Source of the DNA: Prorocentrum cordatum
Lineage: Eukaryota; Sar; Dinophyceae; Prorocentrales; Prorocentraceae
Direction of reading: 5' to 3'
Assembly: GCA_963575745.1 (NCBI GenBank)
Contig: CAUYUJ010016713.1
Coordinates: 1 to 64,000, forward strand
DNA: 64,000 nt
The notes beneath the pieces are model-generated. The model worked only from the letters and a program-made list of their open reading frames with translations, did no database searches and was not told the DNA's origin. Below, in pieces: positions 23,869-47,319 of this stretch. Within the stretch, counting starts at the first letter, position 1; each line of letters opens with the position of its first letter. Position numbers and translations under genes: made by a program.

Positions 23869-24610
23869 ACTCCTCCAGCAACGATGCCCAGGCGAACTGC
23901 ATTGATCATGGAACTGTGGAAGCACGCATTGGAAGTGTGGAAGTGTGGAAGCTGTCAAATCCAAGTTTTGGATCAGCCTGCGCAGACCCGGGGGTGAATC
24001 GTATATGCTTTGGCGGCCATCTGGGAGGCCATGAAGCAAAGCAGGGGGCGACGCCGATCAGGGCCAGCCCTCTTGGGTCCGAAACGTCGCCGCTGGTGGT
24101 CCTTTTGAGCGCTCTCGGGGCAGTTCGGGCCCCTTTTGGGGATCCCTTGGGCCATCGTGGAGCAATCTTGAGGCCATCTTGGGCCACAGTGGACCCTTGG
24201 GATCGCTTGGGCCATCTTGGAGGCGACACGGCGAGAAGGCAAGAAACACGTGTTTACATTGGGGTCGGGCCGAAGTTTGGCCTCTCAGGGGCCTCTGTAG
24301 GAGGCTGCGTTGCCACCTGGAGCCGTCTTGGAAGGGTATTGGGGCCTGTTGGAAGCATCTTGGAGGCCATCTTGAACCATCCTCAGATGTCTTGTGCCAT
24401 CTTGGAGGCAATCGTGGGTTGTCTTGGGCCATCTTGGAGCCATCCTGGGCCAAAAGGGAACCCTCTGACGCACCGGGCCCGCCCTCGTCCAGACCCAGGG
24501 GAAATGGAAAAGGGGAGGGTAATCCCCTCCCCGAATGGGAAGAAAGGAATTGGAAGTTAGACCGCCTCGGCCCGAAAGGGCTGGTGGGATTATAGAAAGC
24601 TTTGGTTCAG

Positions 24611-24626
24611 GCCGTTTTGGCTCAAG
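24611..24626 (+). other. Spliced-leader remnant, GAPDH copy 2
   Basis: GCCGTTTTGGCTCAAG matches the last 16 nt of the dinoflagellate spliced leader with one mismatch (A to G). The ATG begins 59 nt after it ends. Confidence 0.8.
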
Positions 24627-24685
24627 AGTAGATATCATTAGATATCGTATCGCCCTGCCCTCGGCCTGCGTGCTACTTGAGCCCC

Positions 24686-36750
<12,065 letters not shown>

Positions 36751-36808
36751 TCCGTTCCTGACATGTCGGGAGCGCGTTTCGCTCTGCGAGCTTTCTCCTA
36801 GGCGCGAG

Positions 36809-37690
36809 ATACAGCTGCCTGCGGCAAACCCCGTCGCTGTGCCAGTGCAGCAGCACAGCAAAAAGGAGGTTGAGTTTAAGACACGCTTCATTTCAGTGCT
36901 CTGTCTGAACTGGCACGGGTCTTGAACAACCCCTCCTTGTTCGCAGCCTAGTCTTCCCTTTCCTTCCTCCCTCCTCCTCCTCCTCCTCCACCTCCTCCTC
37001 CTCCTCCTCCTCCTCCTCTCACTCCTCCTGGTGCCCTCTTGGATCCTGCAAGAGGCCCGTTTGGGCCCATCGGACGTCTCGGGGCCGTCTTGGGCGCGAT
37101 TGTTTCACGGAGTTCTCCCGAAAAGGCTTGCTTGAACCATCTTGGACACGTCTGGGCGGGTCTTGGTGGCGTCTTGGAGGCCTCTTGGCTCTGGGGTCGT
37201 TTCTTCGGGGCTTTCGGTCAGTCTTTTGGGCTGTATTTGGGCGCTCCTGATGCTGTCTTGGCCCGTCTTGGGGGTGTCTTGGTCCAGCTTGGGTGATTTT
37301 CCCCAGGCGATCCCACACCGAACAGCCTACGAGGCAGCAAACATGGAGTTGCCTTCAGTTGTGCGATGTTTTCGCTTCGTGTGGCCTCGCTGAGAGCCTC
37401 TTCGGGCGCTTCTTCGGACGCCTGTTGGAGCCTTTTTTGCTGCTTGGGATCTCGCTTAGCCGTCTTCAAGTGGCTTTGGGGCGTATTGTAGCTGTTTTGG
37501 TGCGATCTTCGGCCTTCTTGAAGTCGTCTACGGGTCGAAAAGGGCGCCGGGTAGCAAAACAAGGGGGGTATGTTTCGACCAGGGTAGCGTCGGGATAGGT
37601 CCAGGGTGCGGGTCGGACCTAGAACATTGCAGAGAGTCCCAGACAGCCGCATCTTATTCTAGCACGCCCCACTGTGCCGCTGGCACCTTG
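36809..37690. other. Array right flank, no gene; TCTTGG words at 37,030-37,295
   Basis: Unique sequence, a CTCCTCCTC run (36,965-37,030) and then degenerate CGTCTTGG / CATCTTGG words like those of the GAPDH spacers. No coding was recognised. Confidence 0.6.
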
Positions 37691-37850
37691 GCGGATTTGT
37701 TTTGCATCTGCCGACAACCCAGCCTTCAATTTTGCACGGAGAGCGATGGCCGCTCCTGGTTTGGAAGGCATAGGACTGCTTGGGCGATCCACGGCCTCCA
37801 GGAACACAGTCTGCTGTGAATTTTCACTGACACGCTGCAGTCGAAACGCG
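37690..37850 (+). other. GAPDH: Orphan GAPDH 3' flank
   Basis: AGCCTTCAATTTTGC, then TGCTTGGGCGATCCACGG, then GTGAATTTTC follow the same order as the sequence after each array GAPDH stop, with about one change in six. No GAPDH coding precedes it directly. It looks like the end of a lost, older copy. Confidence 0.7.
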
Positions 37851-38244
37851 CTTGATTGTCCCTGTTCGTACGTGTGGGAGGGAAGGAGGGACTGGCAGGA
37901 GGAGGGGAGGAGTCGGAGAGGGGATGGGGGAGGGAGGGCCAGGGGAGGGAGGGAGATGAGCCAGTTCACCCTCGGGGTGCGTGATGGTACCCTCGGGGTG
38001 TGGTCTGGGCTGGAGCGCTGCCCTCCTCTCCAGGAGGCTCGAGAGCGCGAAGAGAATGGCGCGCTTCGCATGCCGAGTAGCATACATTTCGGAGTGGGCT
38101 GACCTGAGCGATGGAGGGATGGGTGGCTATGAGCCTTTCTGGACTTTGGCCCCGCGGCGATGCCTTCGCGAATCCTCCTGCGCAGGAGATCGCGGTGTTC
38201 CACGAGAAGGACATCGACCGCGGGCTGCAACCCTCCTGTACGAG

Positions 38245-38790
38245 GGGAGGGGGAGGCAGAGAGAAGAAGGAGGAGGAGGAGGAGAAGGAAGCGGAGGAGG
38301 AGGAGGGTCGAGATATGCAGGAGGAGTTGTATCACGAGCAAAAGGAGAGGAGGAAGATGACGATCAAGATGAGCAGGAGGAGGAGGAGGACGAGGAGGAG
38401 GAGCGGGATCGCGAGCAACGGAGGACAAGCAGGTGGAGCAGAGACGGGGGGCGCAGTAGGAGCAGTGGCAGTTGGAGCAAATGGAGCGTGAGGGGCAGGA
38501 GGGGGGGGGAGGATGACGAAGGAGCAGGAGGAGCAGTGGAATCAGGAGGACGAGGAGCAGGTGACGCAGAAGCAGCAGGTGCATGAGCATCAACAGCAGG
38601 AGGGAGAACCATCCTGATGAAGATGATGCCACTTCTTTACGGAGGATGATGAGGAGGACTATGAAGAAGGAGGAGCATGATATTGAGGACGAGGATTGTG
38701 GTGATGATGAACGGGAGCAGGAGGAGAAATACCAGGAGGAAGCGGAGGGCAGCATGATGAGCATGATAACCAGGATAATAACCAATTTGC
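38245..38790. repeat. GAGGAG-rich intron sequence
   Basis: GAGGAGGAAGA and GATGATGA words fill much of the first intron of the GAPDH relic, like the introns of the ten-exon gene. Confidence 0.85.
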
Positions 38791-39732
38791 GGCTATCCTG
38801 GCCCGTCCGAAGGATCCGGCGTCCATTCCGTGGGGCACCGTGGGCGCCGCGTACATCTGCGAGTCTCGCCGCTTAGCTGTCTTCGGAGCCTGCGTATGGC
38901 TGACGCTTGAGATGTTCGATGATGGCCCCCCCTTGTCAGACGCGACCATCCAGCTCTCACTTAGAAGACCGCCTAAAACCGACGGGTAACGAGGGCCGCT
39001 CCCGCCTCCTCCCGCCGCGCATGGGCGCAATCCGCCTGCACCTTCCCCCGAGCCTGCCACCGTATCGGACCGTGTCTGGCACCGCCAGCCAAAAACCAGT
39101 CGCACCCGCTGTCTTTGGCAGCAGCCATGGCAGCGGCCCGGAAGCGTAGCGCGGGGAAGGCGCCAGAACGCGGCGCGCGGCGCCAACCAGGGCTGGCAGG
39201 GAGAGGGAGCGGCAGTCGGGAGCGGTGCCCGCCAGACCAGCACCCTGGGGCCCGGGGGGGCAGAGTTCGGTACGATCGAGACGGGTACGGGAAGTGCGGG
39301 GACGAAGGCTGGCAGCAGGTGCTGTTGTCGGTGCCGCCGCCGACGTTGCCAAGTGGAGGCAGTGGGTCGCCTGCCCAACCGCGGCTCGTGCCCAGTTGTT
39401 GACATACCTGGCGGACCCGCAGGCGCCCAGGGAGCGGAGGGATAGGCTCAGGCAAAGAATGAGCGTGCAAGCGAGTCCCGTCTTTCGTAACTTTCGGGTT
39501 CGATTGTTTTCAGGCGCCCTCGTCGGTTATCGGCGGCTTCTCCAGCATCGTGCGAGCCACGGAGCGTCGGCTGCACATGTGCGTGACTTTTGATTGGAGT
39601 GGCTTGTGGTGCGCGGCAGTCGGGGGCCCCGGGCGGGCCAGATTCGAGCACGCGGGCCCCGCTGCTGTGGCATGGCAGGCAGACTGCCCTTGCCTTCAGC
39701 AACTTTCCCACCGTTGATTCCTTGCCCCTTCG

Positions 39733-39848
39733 TCAGAAGAGGAAAGGGTACCAATACCGCTGCCCTTCCCACGTTTTCCCCTTTGGGGGCCTCTTGGGAG
39801 GCCCTCGTCACCACCGCTGGATTCGCCACGAAATCCTGGTCAGAACGC
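39733..39848 (+). repeat. Dispersed repeat, copy 2
   Basis: CGTCAGAAGAGGAAAGGGTA, then TACCGCTGCC, then CACCGCTGGATTCG and CTGGTCAGA, in the same order as 18,512-18,625. It lies inside the second intron of the GAPDH relic. Confidence 0.7.
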
Positions 39849-40271
39849 ACTCCGGGAGAGGTTCAACATGGCCCTGCAAGGCCCTTGCATCCTTGCCGCG
39901 CATCCTTACTGCGAATACGGATTTACTGCATGGTCTCTCTTGCGTGGCCGAATCAGGGTCGCACGGCCTGAGAAACAGCGCAGGCGTCTTGGAGACCTGC
40001 GGGGCGGTTCTCAGAGGCTTGGCGCTGCGCGGGGGCAGGATCCGCAGGTACAACACTGCCGTGGCCGTGCAGGGATTCTTGCGCACAGGAGGTGGGGCGG
40101 GGAAGCAGGCGCGTCCGTGGAGGGAACGGTATCGGAATCATAGCAGAACGCGGCACTCTTTTCGGTGCGGAAGCGAGGAGCAGGGCCGAACGGCGGAGGC
40201 AAACATAGATCGCAGAGTTGCACGAGAGTTTCCCAAGATATCCAAGGTCCACCGGCGTCTTCACTGCCAAG

Positions 40272-40600
40272 GAGCTTGGGAGGGGACAGTGTCACGAGGG
40301 AGGGTGTCGGAATGAGAGCCCAGGATGGAGGACGGGGGAGAGAAGAGGGAGAAATGGAGGAGGGATTAATGGAGCGAGGGAAGGAGAGAAGGGAATTATT
40401 GGGAGGAGGGTGAGCAGGCGAATAGAGGTGAGGCTGCTATTGGGGAGAGGGGAGAAAGAGGAAGATAATGAATAATATGATGAGCAGGGAATGAGGGTGG
40501 GAGGAGGGAGGAGCAGAGGTGAGAAAATAACCAGGGAGGAGCCAGGATGGAGGAGGGACGACAAATGGGGAGGGAGGGAGGTGAGAAAGTAGGTGCTAAT
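40272..40600. repeat. GGAGGGA low-complexity stretch
   Basis: Purine-rich GGGAGG words with short interruptions; no coding seen. Confidence 0.8.
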
Positions 40601-40676
40601 GGTAAACCATCAATCTTGGTTACGGCCAGGAACTCTCCGAGCATCCTTTCTGTAAATTGCATTTCGAGTGGTATTG

Positions 40677-40935
40677 CACCGATCTCGGCGCCCGAACGGT
40701 TACAGACGCGTTCCCGTTGGGCATGTGATGCATGTTCGTTGCATCGGGGCTTTGTAGTGGCCCTTAGTCTCGCGATCCAGTCTACAGCAGTTCGACTTGC
40801 AACAGAGCAGTTGCAGTGAGAAACCAATATGTTGAATCTAGCTCGACTAGTGAACCGATCTCAGCGCCCTCAGGGCTGCAGACTGATGCCTCCGACGAGT
40901 GCCGATCCAATAATATGCTTTAGAGCGTAGGTGTT
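40677..40935 (+). repeat. ~175-bp tandem repeat, left units
   Basis: Two units start at about 40,677 and 40,857. The second reads GATCTCAGCGCCCTCAGGGC, then TGCAGACTGATG and GCCGATCCAATAATATGC. The same unit recurs at 43,812 and 43,985. Confidence 0.7.
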
Positions 40936-40969
40936 CGGTTCATTCTTGCGCCGTTCGGAACAAACGTGG

Positions 40970-41620
40970 TTCATCCCCGCCCCGACGGTGATTCATCCTC
41001 TGATTATATGAACGGTTTGTTCTGCGAGCCGCTAGAATTGAACGGCTAATTTCCCCAGCATTTTGACACATTGAACTGTTGTTTTCTTAACCCCGAACGT
41101 TTTTGATTCACATGAACGGTCTATTTTGCGAGACGCCAAACATGAACAGTCTATTTTCTACCCCCCTTGGCGAAATGAAGGGTTCATTATCCCAACCCCT
41201 AGCACTTTCCATTCATATGAATGGTCTGATCTGCGAGACGCCGAACATGAACAGTTCATTTCCCCATCCCCTTGGCAAAGTGAACGCTTCATTTTACCAT
41301 CCCACACCAGGATCGATTCATATGAACGGCCTGTTGTGCCAGTCACGAAACATGCGCCGTTCATGTTCTCAACCCCCTAGAACATGCACGGTTCATGTGT
41401 TCCACACCCAAACAGTGAATGATTCAATTCCCCGACCTTGAAAAATGAACGGTTCATGTTCTCAACCATATGGAAAATGCACGGTTCATGTTTTCCCCGT
41501 TCGGAAATGAGTTGTTTCGGCCGTAGTGGGAGTCAGCATCCCCCTAGCTCTCGGATTGTTCTGTAGGGTATTTGGAAGTTGAACCGTTCATCTGTTGCCG
41601 CCGCAGCGTGAGTTAGCATA
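40970..41620. repeat. TGAACGGTTCAT palindromic satellite
   Basis: Units of about 30-45 bp share the palindrome ATGAACGGTTCAT followed by TTTCC and C-rich spacers. Repeat-derived open frames read HMNGL and ETPNMNS. Confidence 0.85.
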
Positions 41621-41644
41621 CCCCTAAGTACCTTATAGATCACC

Positions 41645-41985
41645 CAAGGAAGGGCTACCCTAGGGCTACCCCTAGGGCCTACCCCTAGGGCTACCCTAGG
41701 GCTACCCCTAGGGCCTACCCCTAGGGCTACCCTAGGGCTACCCCTAGGGCCTACCCCTAGGGCTACCCCTAGGGCTACCCTACCCCTAGGGCTACCCTAG
41801 GGCTACCCTACCCCTAGGGCCTACCCCTAGGGCTACCCCAGGGCTACCCCTAGGGCTACCCTACCCCTAGGGCTACCCTAGGGCTACCCTAGGGCCTACC
41901 CCTAGGGCTACCCTAGGGCTACCTCTGGGGCCTACCCCTAGGGGTACCCTAGGGCTACCCTAGGGTGTCCAGTAGGGCCTATCCT
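41645..41985. repeat. CCCTAGGGCTA satellite
   Basis: Tandem CTACCCCTAGGG units of 11-13 bp, each containing the palindrome CCCTAGGG. This is not the plant-type telomere repeat. Confidence 0.95.
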
Positions 41986-42002
41986 TGGGAAGCCTAGGGC
42001 CT

Positions 42003-42895
42003 TCAGTATGTGTATCCGCCACACAAGCAAGCAATGCCTTTAATGTCCCGCCCGCCCGCCCGACAAAAGGAATCAGCTTGTAATCCGCCATAATAGTAAT
42101 CAACTTGCAATCCGCTGCCAAATGGAATCACTTTGCAATCCGCCACGAAAGCAATCAATGCATTTAATGTCCCGCCCGCCCGCCCGACCAAAGGAATAAG
42201 TTTGCAATCCGCTGCCGCAGGGAATACATTTGTAATTCACCACACAAGCAATTATTGCCTTCAATGTCCCGCCCGCCCGCCCGGCAAAAGGCGCCCGACC
42301 AAAGGAATAAGTTTTAAATCCGCTGCCAAAGGGAATCCATTCGCAATTCACCACACAAGCAATCATTGCCTTTAATGTCCCGCCCGCCCGCCAGACAAAA
42401 GGAATCAATGTGTAATCTGCCACGATAAGAATCAGTTTGCCATCCGCCACACAAGCAATCAATGCTTTAAATGTCCCGCCCGCCCGCCCGACAAAAGGAA
42501 TCAGCTTGTAATCCGCCACGCATGGAATCTACTCGTAATCCGGTACCAACGGGAAGCAATTGGTAATCCACCACACAAGCAAGCAATCAATGCCTTTAAT
42601 GTCCCGCCCGCCCGCCCGACTAAAGGCATCAATCTGTAATCCGCTACCAAAGGGAATCAACATGTAATCCGCCACCAAAGCAATTAATGCATTTAATGTC
42701 CTGCCCTACCCGCCCGACCAAAAGTATCAGTTTGTAATCCGCAATAAAAGGGCTACCCCTAAGGCCTACCCCTAGGGCAATCTGTAATCCGCTCCCAAAG
42801 GGAATAAACATGTAATCCGCCACCAAAGCAATCAATGCATTTAATGTCCTGCCCTACCCGCCCGACCAAAGGTATCAGTTTGTAATCCGCAATAA
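42003..42895. repeat. 100-145-bp satellite with CCCGCCCGCCCG
   Basis: Eight units, each with CAATGCATTTAATGTCCCGC, GCCCGCCCGAC and AATCCGC. Unit starts fall near 42,031, 42,150, 42,247, 42,366, 42,463, 42,590, 42,687 and 42,834. CCCTAGGG pieces intrude at ~42,750-42,780. Confidence 0.9.
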
Positions 42896-43215
42896 AAGGG
42901 CTACCCCTAAGGCCTACCCCTAGGGCTTCCCTAGGGCTAGCCTACCGGGCCTACCCCTTGGGAATATCCCTAGGGCCTTGGGCAGGGCCTACCCTTGGGA
43001 AGCCTAGGGCCTTGGGTAGGGCCTACCCTTGGGAAGCCTAGGGCCTTGGGTAGGGCCTACCCTTGGGAAGCCTAGGGCCTTGGGTAGGGCCTACCCTTGG
43101 GAAGCCTAGGGCCTTGGGTAGGGCCTACCCTTGGGAAGCCTAGGGCCTTCGGTAGGGCCTACCCTTGGGAAGCCTAGGGCCTTGGGTAGGGCCTAGGGTA
43201 GCCAAGGCCCCCGGT
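42896..43215. repeat. 34-bp GGGCCTTGGGTAGGGCC satellite
   Basis: About seven units of AGCCTAGGGCCTTGGGTAGG plus GCCTACCCTTGGGA. They are very regular, so this expansion is probably recent. Confidence 0.95.
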
Positions 43216-43234
43216 GATCTATACCCTAAGTACC

Positions 43235-43650
43235 TGTTCATTTTCAGGGGGGATGAGAACATGAACAGTTCATTTTGTTGGGGTGGCGACATTGAAGCGC
43301 CCAGTGTTTGGGGCTGGAGACATGAATCGTTGATTTTGTTAACGGGTTGAAGCGATGAGCCGTGAGTTGTTCTGGGCTGGGGAAATTGAGCCGTTCAGTT
43401 CCCCACAGGGTGGAGAAACGAACCATTCATTTTTCGACGTCGAAGAAATGAACCGTGTTGAGAAAACGGTCATTGCTTGGGGTCGGGAAATGAGCCGTTC
43501 GGTTCCCCGTAGGGGTAAGGAAATGAGCGGATCATGTCACGGGGTCGGGGGAATTCATTTTTCGCGCTGGGGGTTGTGGGAACGAATTGGTTCAGATGAA
43601 TCGGCTGTAGCGGGGGTTGGGGAAACGAATCGAGTTCAAACGCACTTGAT
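43235..43650. repeat. TGAACNGTTCAT satellite, right block
   Basis: The palindrome returns (ATGAACAGTTCATTTT, AAATGAGCCGTTCGG) with G-rich spacers where the left block had C-rich ones. Confidence 0.8.
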
Positions 43651-43779
43651 TCCGGAGTCCAACACTCTAAAAGCCACCAACCCGGTCAACGTATCATTAA
43701 GAGTTCTGTTTGCAGTTGTTCTAAGTCCCGAAGTTGAAGTCAACAAAACACTTGGACCTACAGCGATAAAGCTTCTGTG

Positions 43780-44165
43780 CAGAGGTAGCTTCTCAAGAAC
43801 AGTTCGTCTAGCGAACGAGTATTAGGGCCCTCGGGGCTGCAGATTGGTCCTTGTGACAATTGCCGATCCAATGGTATGCCCACGCGCTGTGTAATTGCTG
43901 ACCAAGGCAAACAATCACTTCACCCTGCAGCAAACAGCAAACTAGTTTCAGTGCAAACCTAGTTATTCGAGTATAGCTCGGCTGGTCAATATATCTCGGC
44001 GCTCTCGAGAGTGCAGATTCATGTTTTCGCCGATCGCCGATCCAAAGGTATGCTAAAGAGCTCTGTAGATGCTCTGAATCTAGAGATGACGCCCACGAGC
44101 AATTAAACATGCAAGGAAACAGTTGCAGAGCGGAACTACTTGCTCCGAGTCTAGATCGGACAATG
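43780..44165 (+). repeat. ~175-bp tandem repeat, right units
   Basis: Two units about 173 bp apart, with CTCGGGGCTGCAGATTGGTC at ~43,830 and CTCGAGAGTGCAGATTCATG at ~44,003, each followed by GCCGATCCAA-GGTATGC. They match the left units across the satellite block. Confidence 0.75.
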
Positions 44166-46530
44166 AATAGACTTCTCGTGTTCGCAGTCGATAATGAACA
44201 GACACCATCGGTGCCTGTCGAGCAGAACTCTCGGTATAATCCAGCCGCCGTAAATCTTCCTTTCAAGGATTTTCGATTGACCTGAGATCAATATTGCGAG
44301 CATGTCTAAATCGGTCCAATGCCAGTTCCTTGCATGTTGTGACGACGTTAATCAGCGACACTCCTTTGAAGCATAACGAGGCTGAGCGGAAGCCATGCAG
44401 AAGACAGCGGAAGTATTTGACGTCCGCAGAAGTCGACGGAAGTATAACGAGGTTGCAGACGGCGGATATACATAATTCCGAACCTTTGACCCTTGATATG
44501 TAGAAGCCTAGCAATGTAGTCTTCTGCCGTGGGCATAGCGGGATTCCGCCTATCTGAACCCCTTCTAATCATACGATAGTTAGTTCAGTGTGGTCAACAT
44601 CCCACCCAACAAAACTTAAGGGACACCAAACACCTGGGTCGTTCACGGATCCCGCTGTGTTGGGATCGTTTTGGCGTGCGATGGAGTCCATCAGTTCAAG
44701 GATTTGTGCTGCGTTGGGGTTTTCTTGAAGCCATTTGAGACGATGCGGGGTCATCCCAGGGTCATCTCAGGGTCTTTTGGAGGTCATCGTCGGTTGTTTG
44801 AGGTGCCAGTGATACCATCAGGGGCCCAGGGCGTCACGCGGTCATTTCGCGCCCTTGCGAATATTTCTCTACGAGTCAAGTCAGGGGGTGGCAGGGTGGG
44901 AGGGAGGACGGAAGGAGGAGGCAGGGCGGGAAGAGGTAGGGAGGATGGAAGGAGGAGGTAGGGAGGAAGGTGCAGGGATGAGGGTTGGGTGAGGACGGCA
45001 CGGAGGAAGGAGGGAGCAGGCGGAATTCAGTTCGATTCCTCCGGTTCGGTTTGGTCCGATTGCGATCGATTCCCATTCCGATTCGGTTCGACCTCGGATT
45101 CCAACTTGGACCTCTGTTTCCCAATGGAGGTTTCACCAGTCTGCCGATTGCAATCCGCCGATTCGATTTTTCCCGACTTGGCTGCCAGTTTCTATCGCTT
45201 CGATGTATTTGGATCGCCGATCCGACTTTTCGATTCGATGATGGGCTCTTTTGAGGAGGGAGAAGGGAAGGCATGTTGGCAGGTCGGACGGAGGGAGGAA
45301 GAAAAGAGGGGAGGTCGTCGTCGTCCAACGTCGGAAAAGAAACGTTTGGCCCTTCTCGAGTCAAAGGGGGAGGGGAGGGTTGTGGCGCAACCGTGCTACC
45401 TCTGCCACTGCCACCAGCCCACTCAGACTCACCGAGGGGGAAAATGGAACAGGGGCGTGAGGCCGAGAGAGCAAGTCGCTCCAGGCCCGCCACGCATGCT
45501 CTTCCTCGGGGAAGAAGCACACGGACGGAACCCACGAAGTCTAGTTCCCCGCCACCCTCTCGGTCAGGAGGGCGACACCGAGTGCTCCACCTGCGCTGCA
45601 CCAGCCCCTCTCCTCGCATGGTCCCCCCTCCCCCGCTCCATGCTGGGGCCCCCCCCCTCTGACGGCTCACTGGCGCATGCGCCGCCATCGGGGTGCGCAG
45701 GGCGATGCCTCGCGGTTGCAGCTTAGCCTGCATGGGCTGCGCCGTCGCACACTTTTAGACCACATCTCAGAGTTGTTGTCACTTGGCCCGAATCGAGCTG
45801 GGGAAATTCTACATAGCGTGCATCCTGCACAAAGCCACCCTGGGCCGCTTCACATCAGATATCAGAGCGCGTCGCAACAGGAAACGCGGCCGGATTCCAG
45901 GAGAGTCAATACACCCCTTCGCACCACCTGGCCCCTGCCCTTCTCACCCACCTTTCTCTGCACTGCCATGTGCTGTATTGCTTGTTGCCGGATAATTACC
46001 TGAAGTTGTTTGGCTCAGGTGTGACAGAAAAGGAACGCGGCCGCGCGTATCGGCCGGCGGGCCGGCCTCCTCCTTTCAGGGTTGCATATGTTGCATGCTT
46101 AACGGCATTATCCATTATTGCCCATGTCCTCTGCCCATTGACTATGGGACATCATCGGGGCATATTGCAGGGATAACGAACATCCAGGCAAAAAAACGGG
46201 TTACCAGCCGAAGCGGCGGCACAGCCGTTCGCTTCGCAGAGCATGGGATCTCAAGAAGGAATGTTCGGGAGGACAGATCATCGAGGGCCTTCCGAACGCG
46301 ATGAACGCACGACCGCTTTGGATAGGCGACGCAAATCTCATATAATTCCTGATAAAAAAAACACATCCGAGAAAATGTATGTCTGAAACATAAGGAGGCT
46401 CCAAGGAGATAGCGTCAAATAGAAGGGATGGCAAAGCCAGAACGTCTACCGGGAAATCTTCTAAAGCAGCGGTGGCGCACGTTGGCTTTCAGACGTTGAT
46501 CGCTATAGATTCTGATATATAGAGAAATTT
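44166..46530. other. No recognised gene; GATTCGG-type words at 45,025-45,240
   Basis: Mixed unique sequence: GGAGGAGG words near 44,890-44,970, CGATTC-rich words at 45,025-45,240, and C-rich sequence to 45,660. Short open frames (44,294-44,503; 45,677-46,003) match no known family. Confidence 0.4.
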
Positions 46531-47046
46531 ATGGATACCGATCTCTTCGAGGTACCGGGCGTTGAACGTCTGGGTGCCGGGGGCGCTGTCCGATGCGCAT
46601 TGCACGGGCAGGGTGAAGATGTGAGCGATATGCACTATGAAGAAAATAGTTCCCATTCAATGGAGAAGAATAAGGAGTATGCTCGATGTCGCACTTCACT
46701 TGGCCCGTTGCTTCATCTTGAACATATGCTTGATTTATGTGCCAATCCTGTTCATGATCAAGTAATGCTTGAGGCAAGTCAGAAAGCCATCCTTGATTCA
46801 GACGACGAAAAACAAGATGAAGAAAGGCTAGCCCAGGGTGGGTGCTCATCGGCACAGCCGATAAGCGACCCCCCTGACGCTACGCGCACAATAAGGAGTG
46901 CGCGAGAGGCTACAGGGACGACTCCTCATCCATTGACGAAGAAGTCAAAGAATGAAAACGATGACTTGAATGTTTCGCCCTTTTCACAAGGTTTCCACAG
47001 ACCCGACTTTTCGCTACCCAGAACAGGCAGATCTAGAGTGCCATAA
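46531..47046 (+). pseudogene. N-terminal segment of the copia-like element (171-aa open frame)
   Basis: An acidic, Ser-rich open frame starting MDTDLFEVPGVERLG. The family is not recognised. It is placed in the element by position and strand. A neighbouring frame (47,050-47,255) continues with DERDEQAMNMDAANSKRGMR, so a frameshift near its end is likely. Confidence 0.4.
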
Positions 47047-47319
47047 TTTGACGAGCTTGTCGTACAGGATGAGCGAGATGAGCAGGCAATGAACATGGAT
47101 GCGGCCAATTCCAAGAGGGGCATGAGGACAAGAGAACAGCACGCGCCTACCCAGCATAGCGAGAGGGGGCGGTCCAGCAAGGCCCCCAGGGCTGGGCGCC
47201 CCAGCCCCGGAGGGTTCAATGTGCTCGATTCGCGAAGAACCTCCACAAAATAAGACCGCCAGCAGTTGTTCTATTCGGGAAGTTTGCTTGAACGCCGGCC
47301 CAATGTGCCCTTCCTGCGC

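Larger units (their letters stand above)
21587..24685 (+). repeat. GAPDH array spacer 1
   Basis: Parts in order: a 3' flank to ~21,850; an ~88-bp minisatellite (21,880-22,490, 7-8 units around GCCACGAAGCGTGTGAGG); a repeat with CGCGGATCC about every 50-120 bp (22,500-22,800); unique sequence; a 510-bp segment found only in this spacer (23,357-23,868); CCATCTTGG words (24,060-24,460); a spliced-leader remnant; and a short 5' leader. No protein is supported. Confidence 0.85.
38186..40271 (+). pseudogene. GAPDH: Intron-bearing GAPDH relic (three exon pieces)
   Basis: Three short islands encode consecutive GAPDH residues 76-108. 38,186-38,209 gives EIAVFHEK; 38,813-38,862 gives [16 protein letters not shown] plus the first two bases of the next codon; 40,247-40,271 completes that codon and adds STGVFTAK. 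Joined, they read through residue 108 in frame. Boundaries are dinoflagellate-like: AAG|GACATC to CCGAAG|GATCC for the first intron (603 bp) and GA|GTCTCG to CCAAG|GTCCACC for the second (1,384 bp). The island edges coincide with plausible splice sites, which random decay would not produce. The N-terminal part should lie before 38,186 and the active-site part after 40,271; neither was found, so this is a relic or a gene with very diverged remaining exons. Confidence 0.65.

Noticed and set aside
39590-40315. 241-aa open frame overlapping the GAPDH relic intron
   Set aside because: It lacks an ATG start at its beginning, runs through a dispersed repeat and a recognised exon in another frame, and has no protein-like conservation I can see.
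40970-43215. CRISPR-like or telomere-like array
   Set aside because: Repeats are contiguous without unique spacers of fixed length, and CCCTAGGGCTA is not a known telomere unit; this is satellite DNA.
46003-46020. GTTTGGCTCAGG as another spliced-leader remnant
   Set aside because: The match is shorter, lacks the GCC part, and has no gene at a fitting distance.
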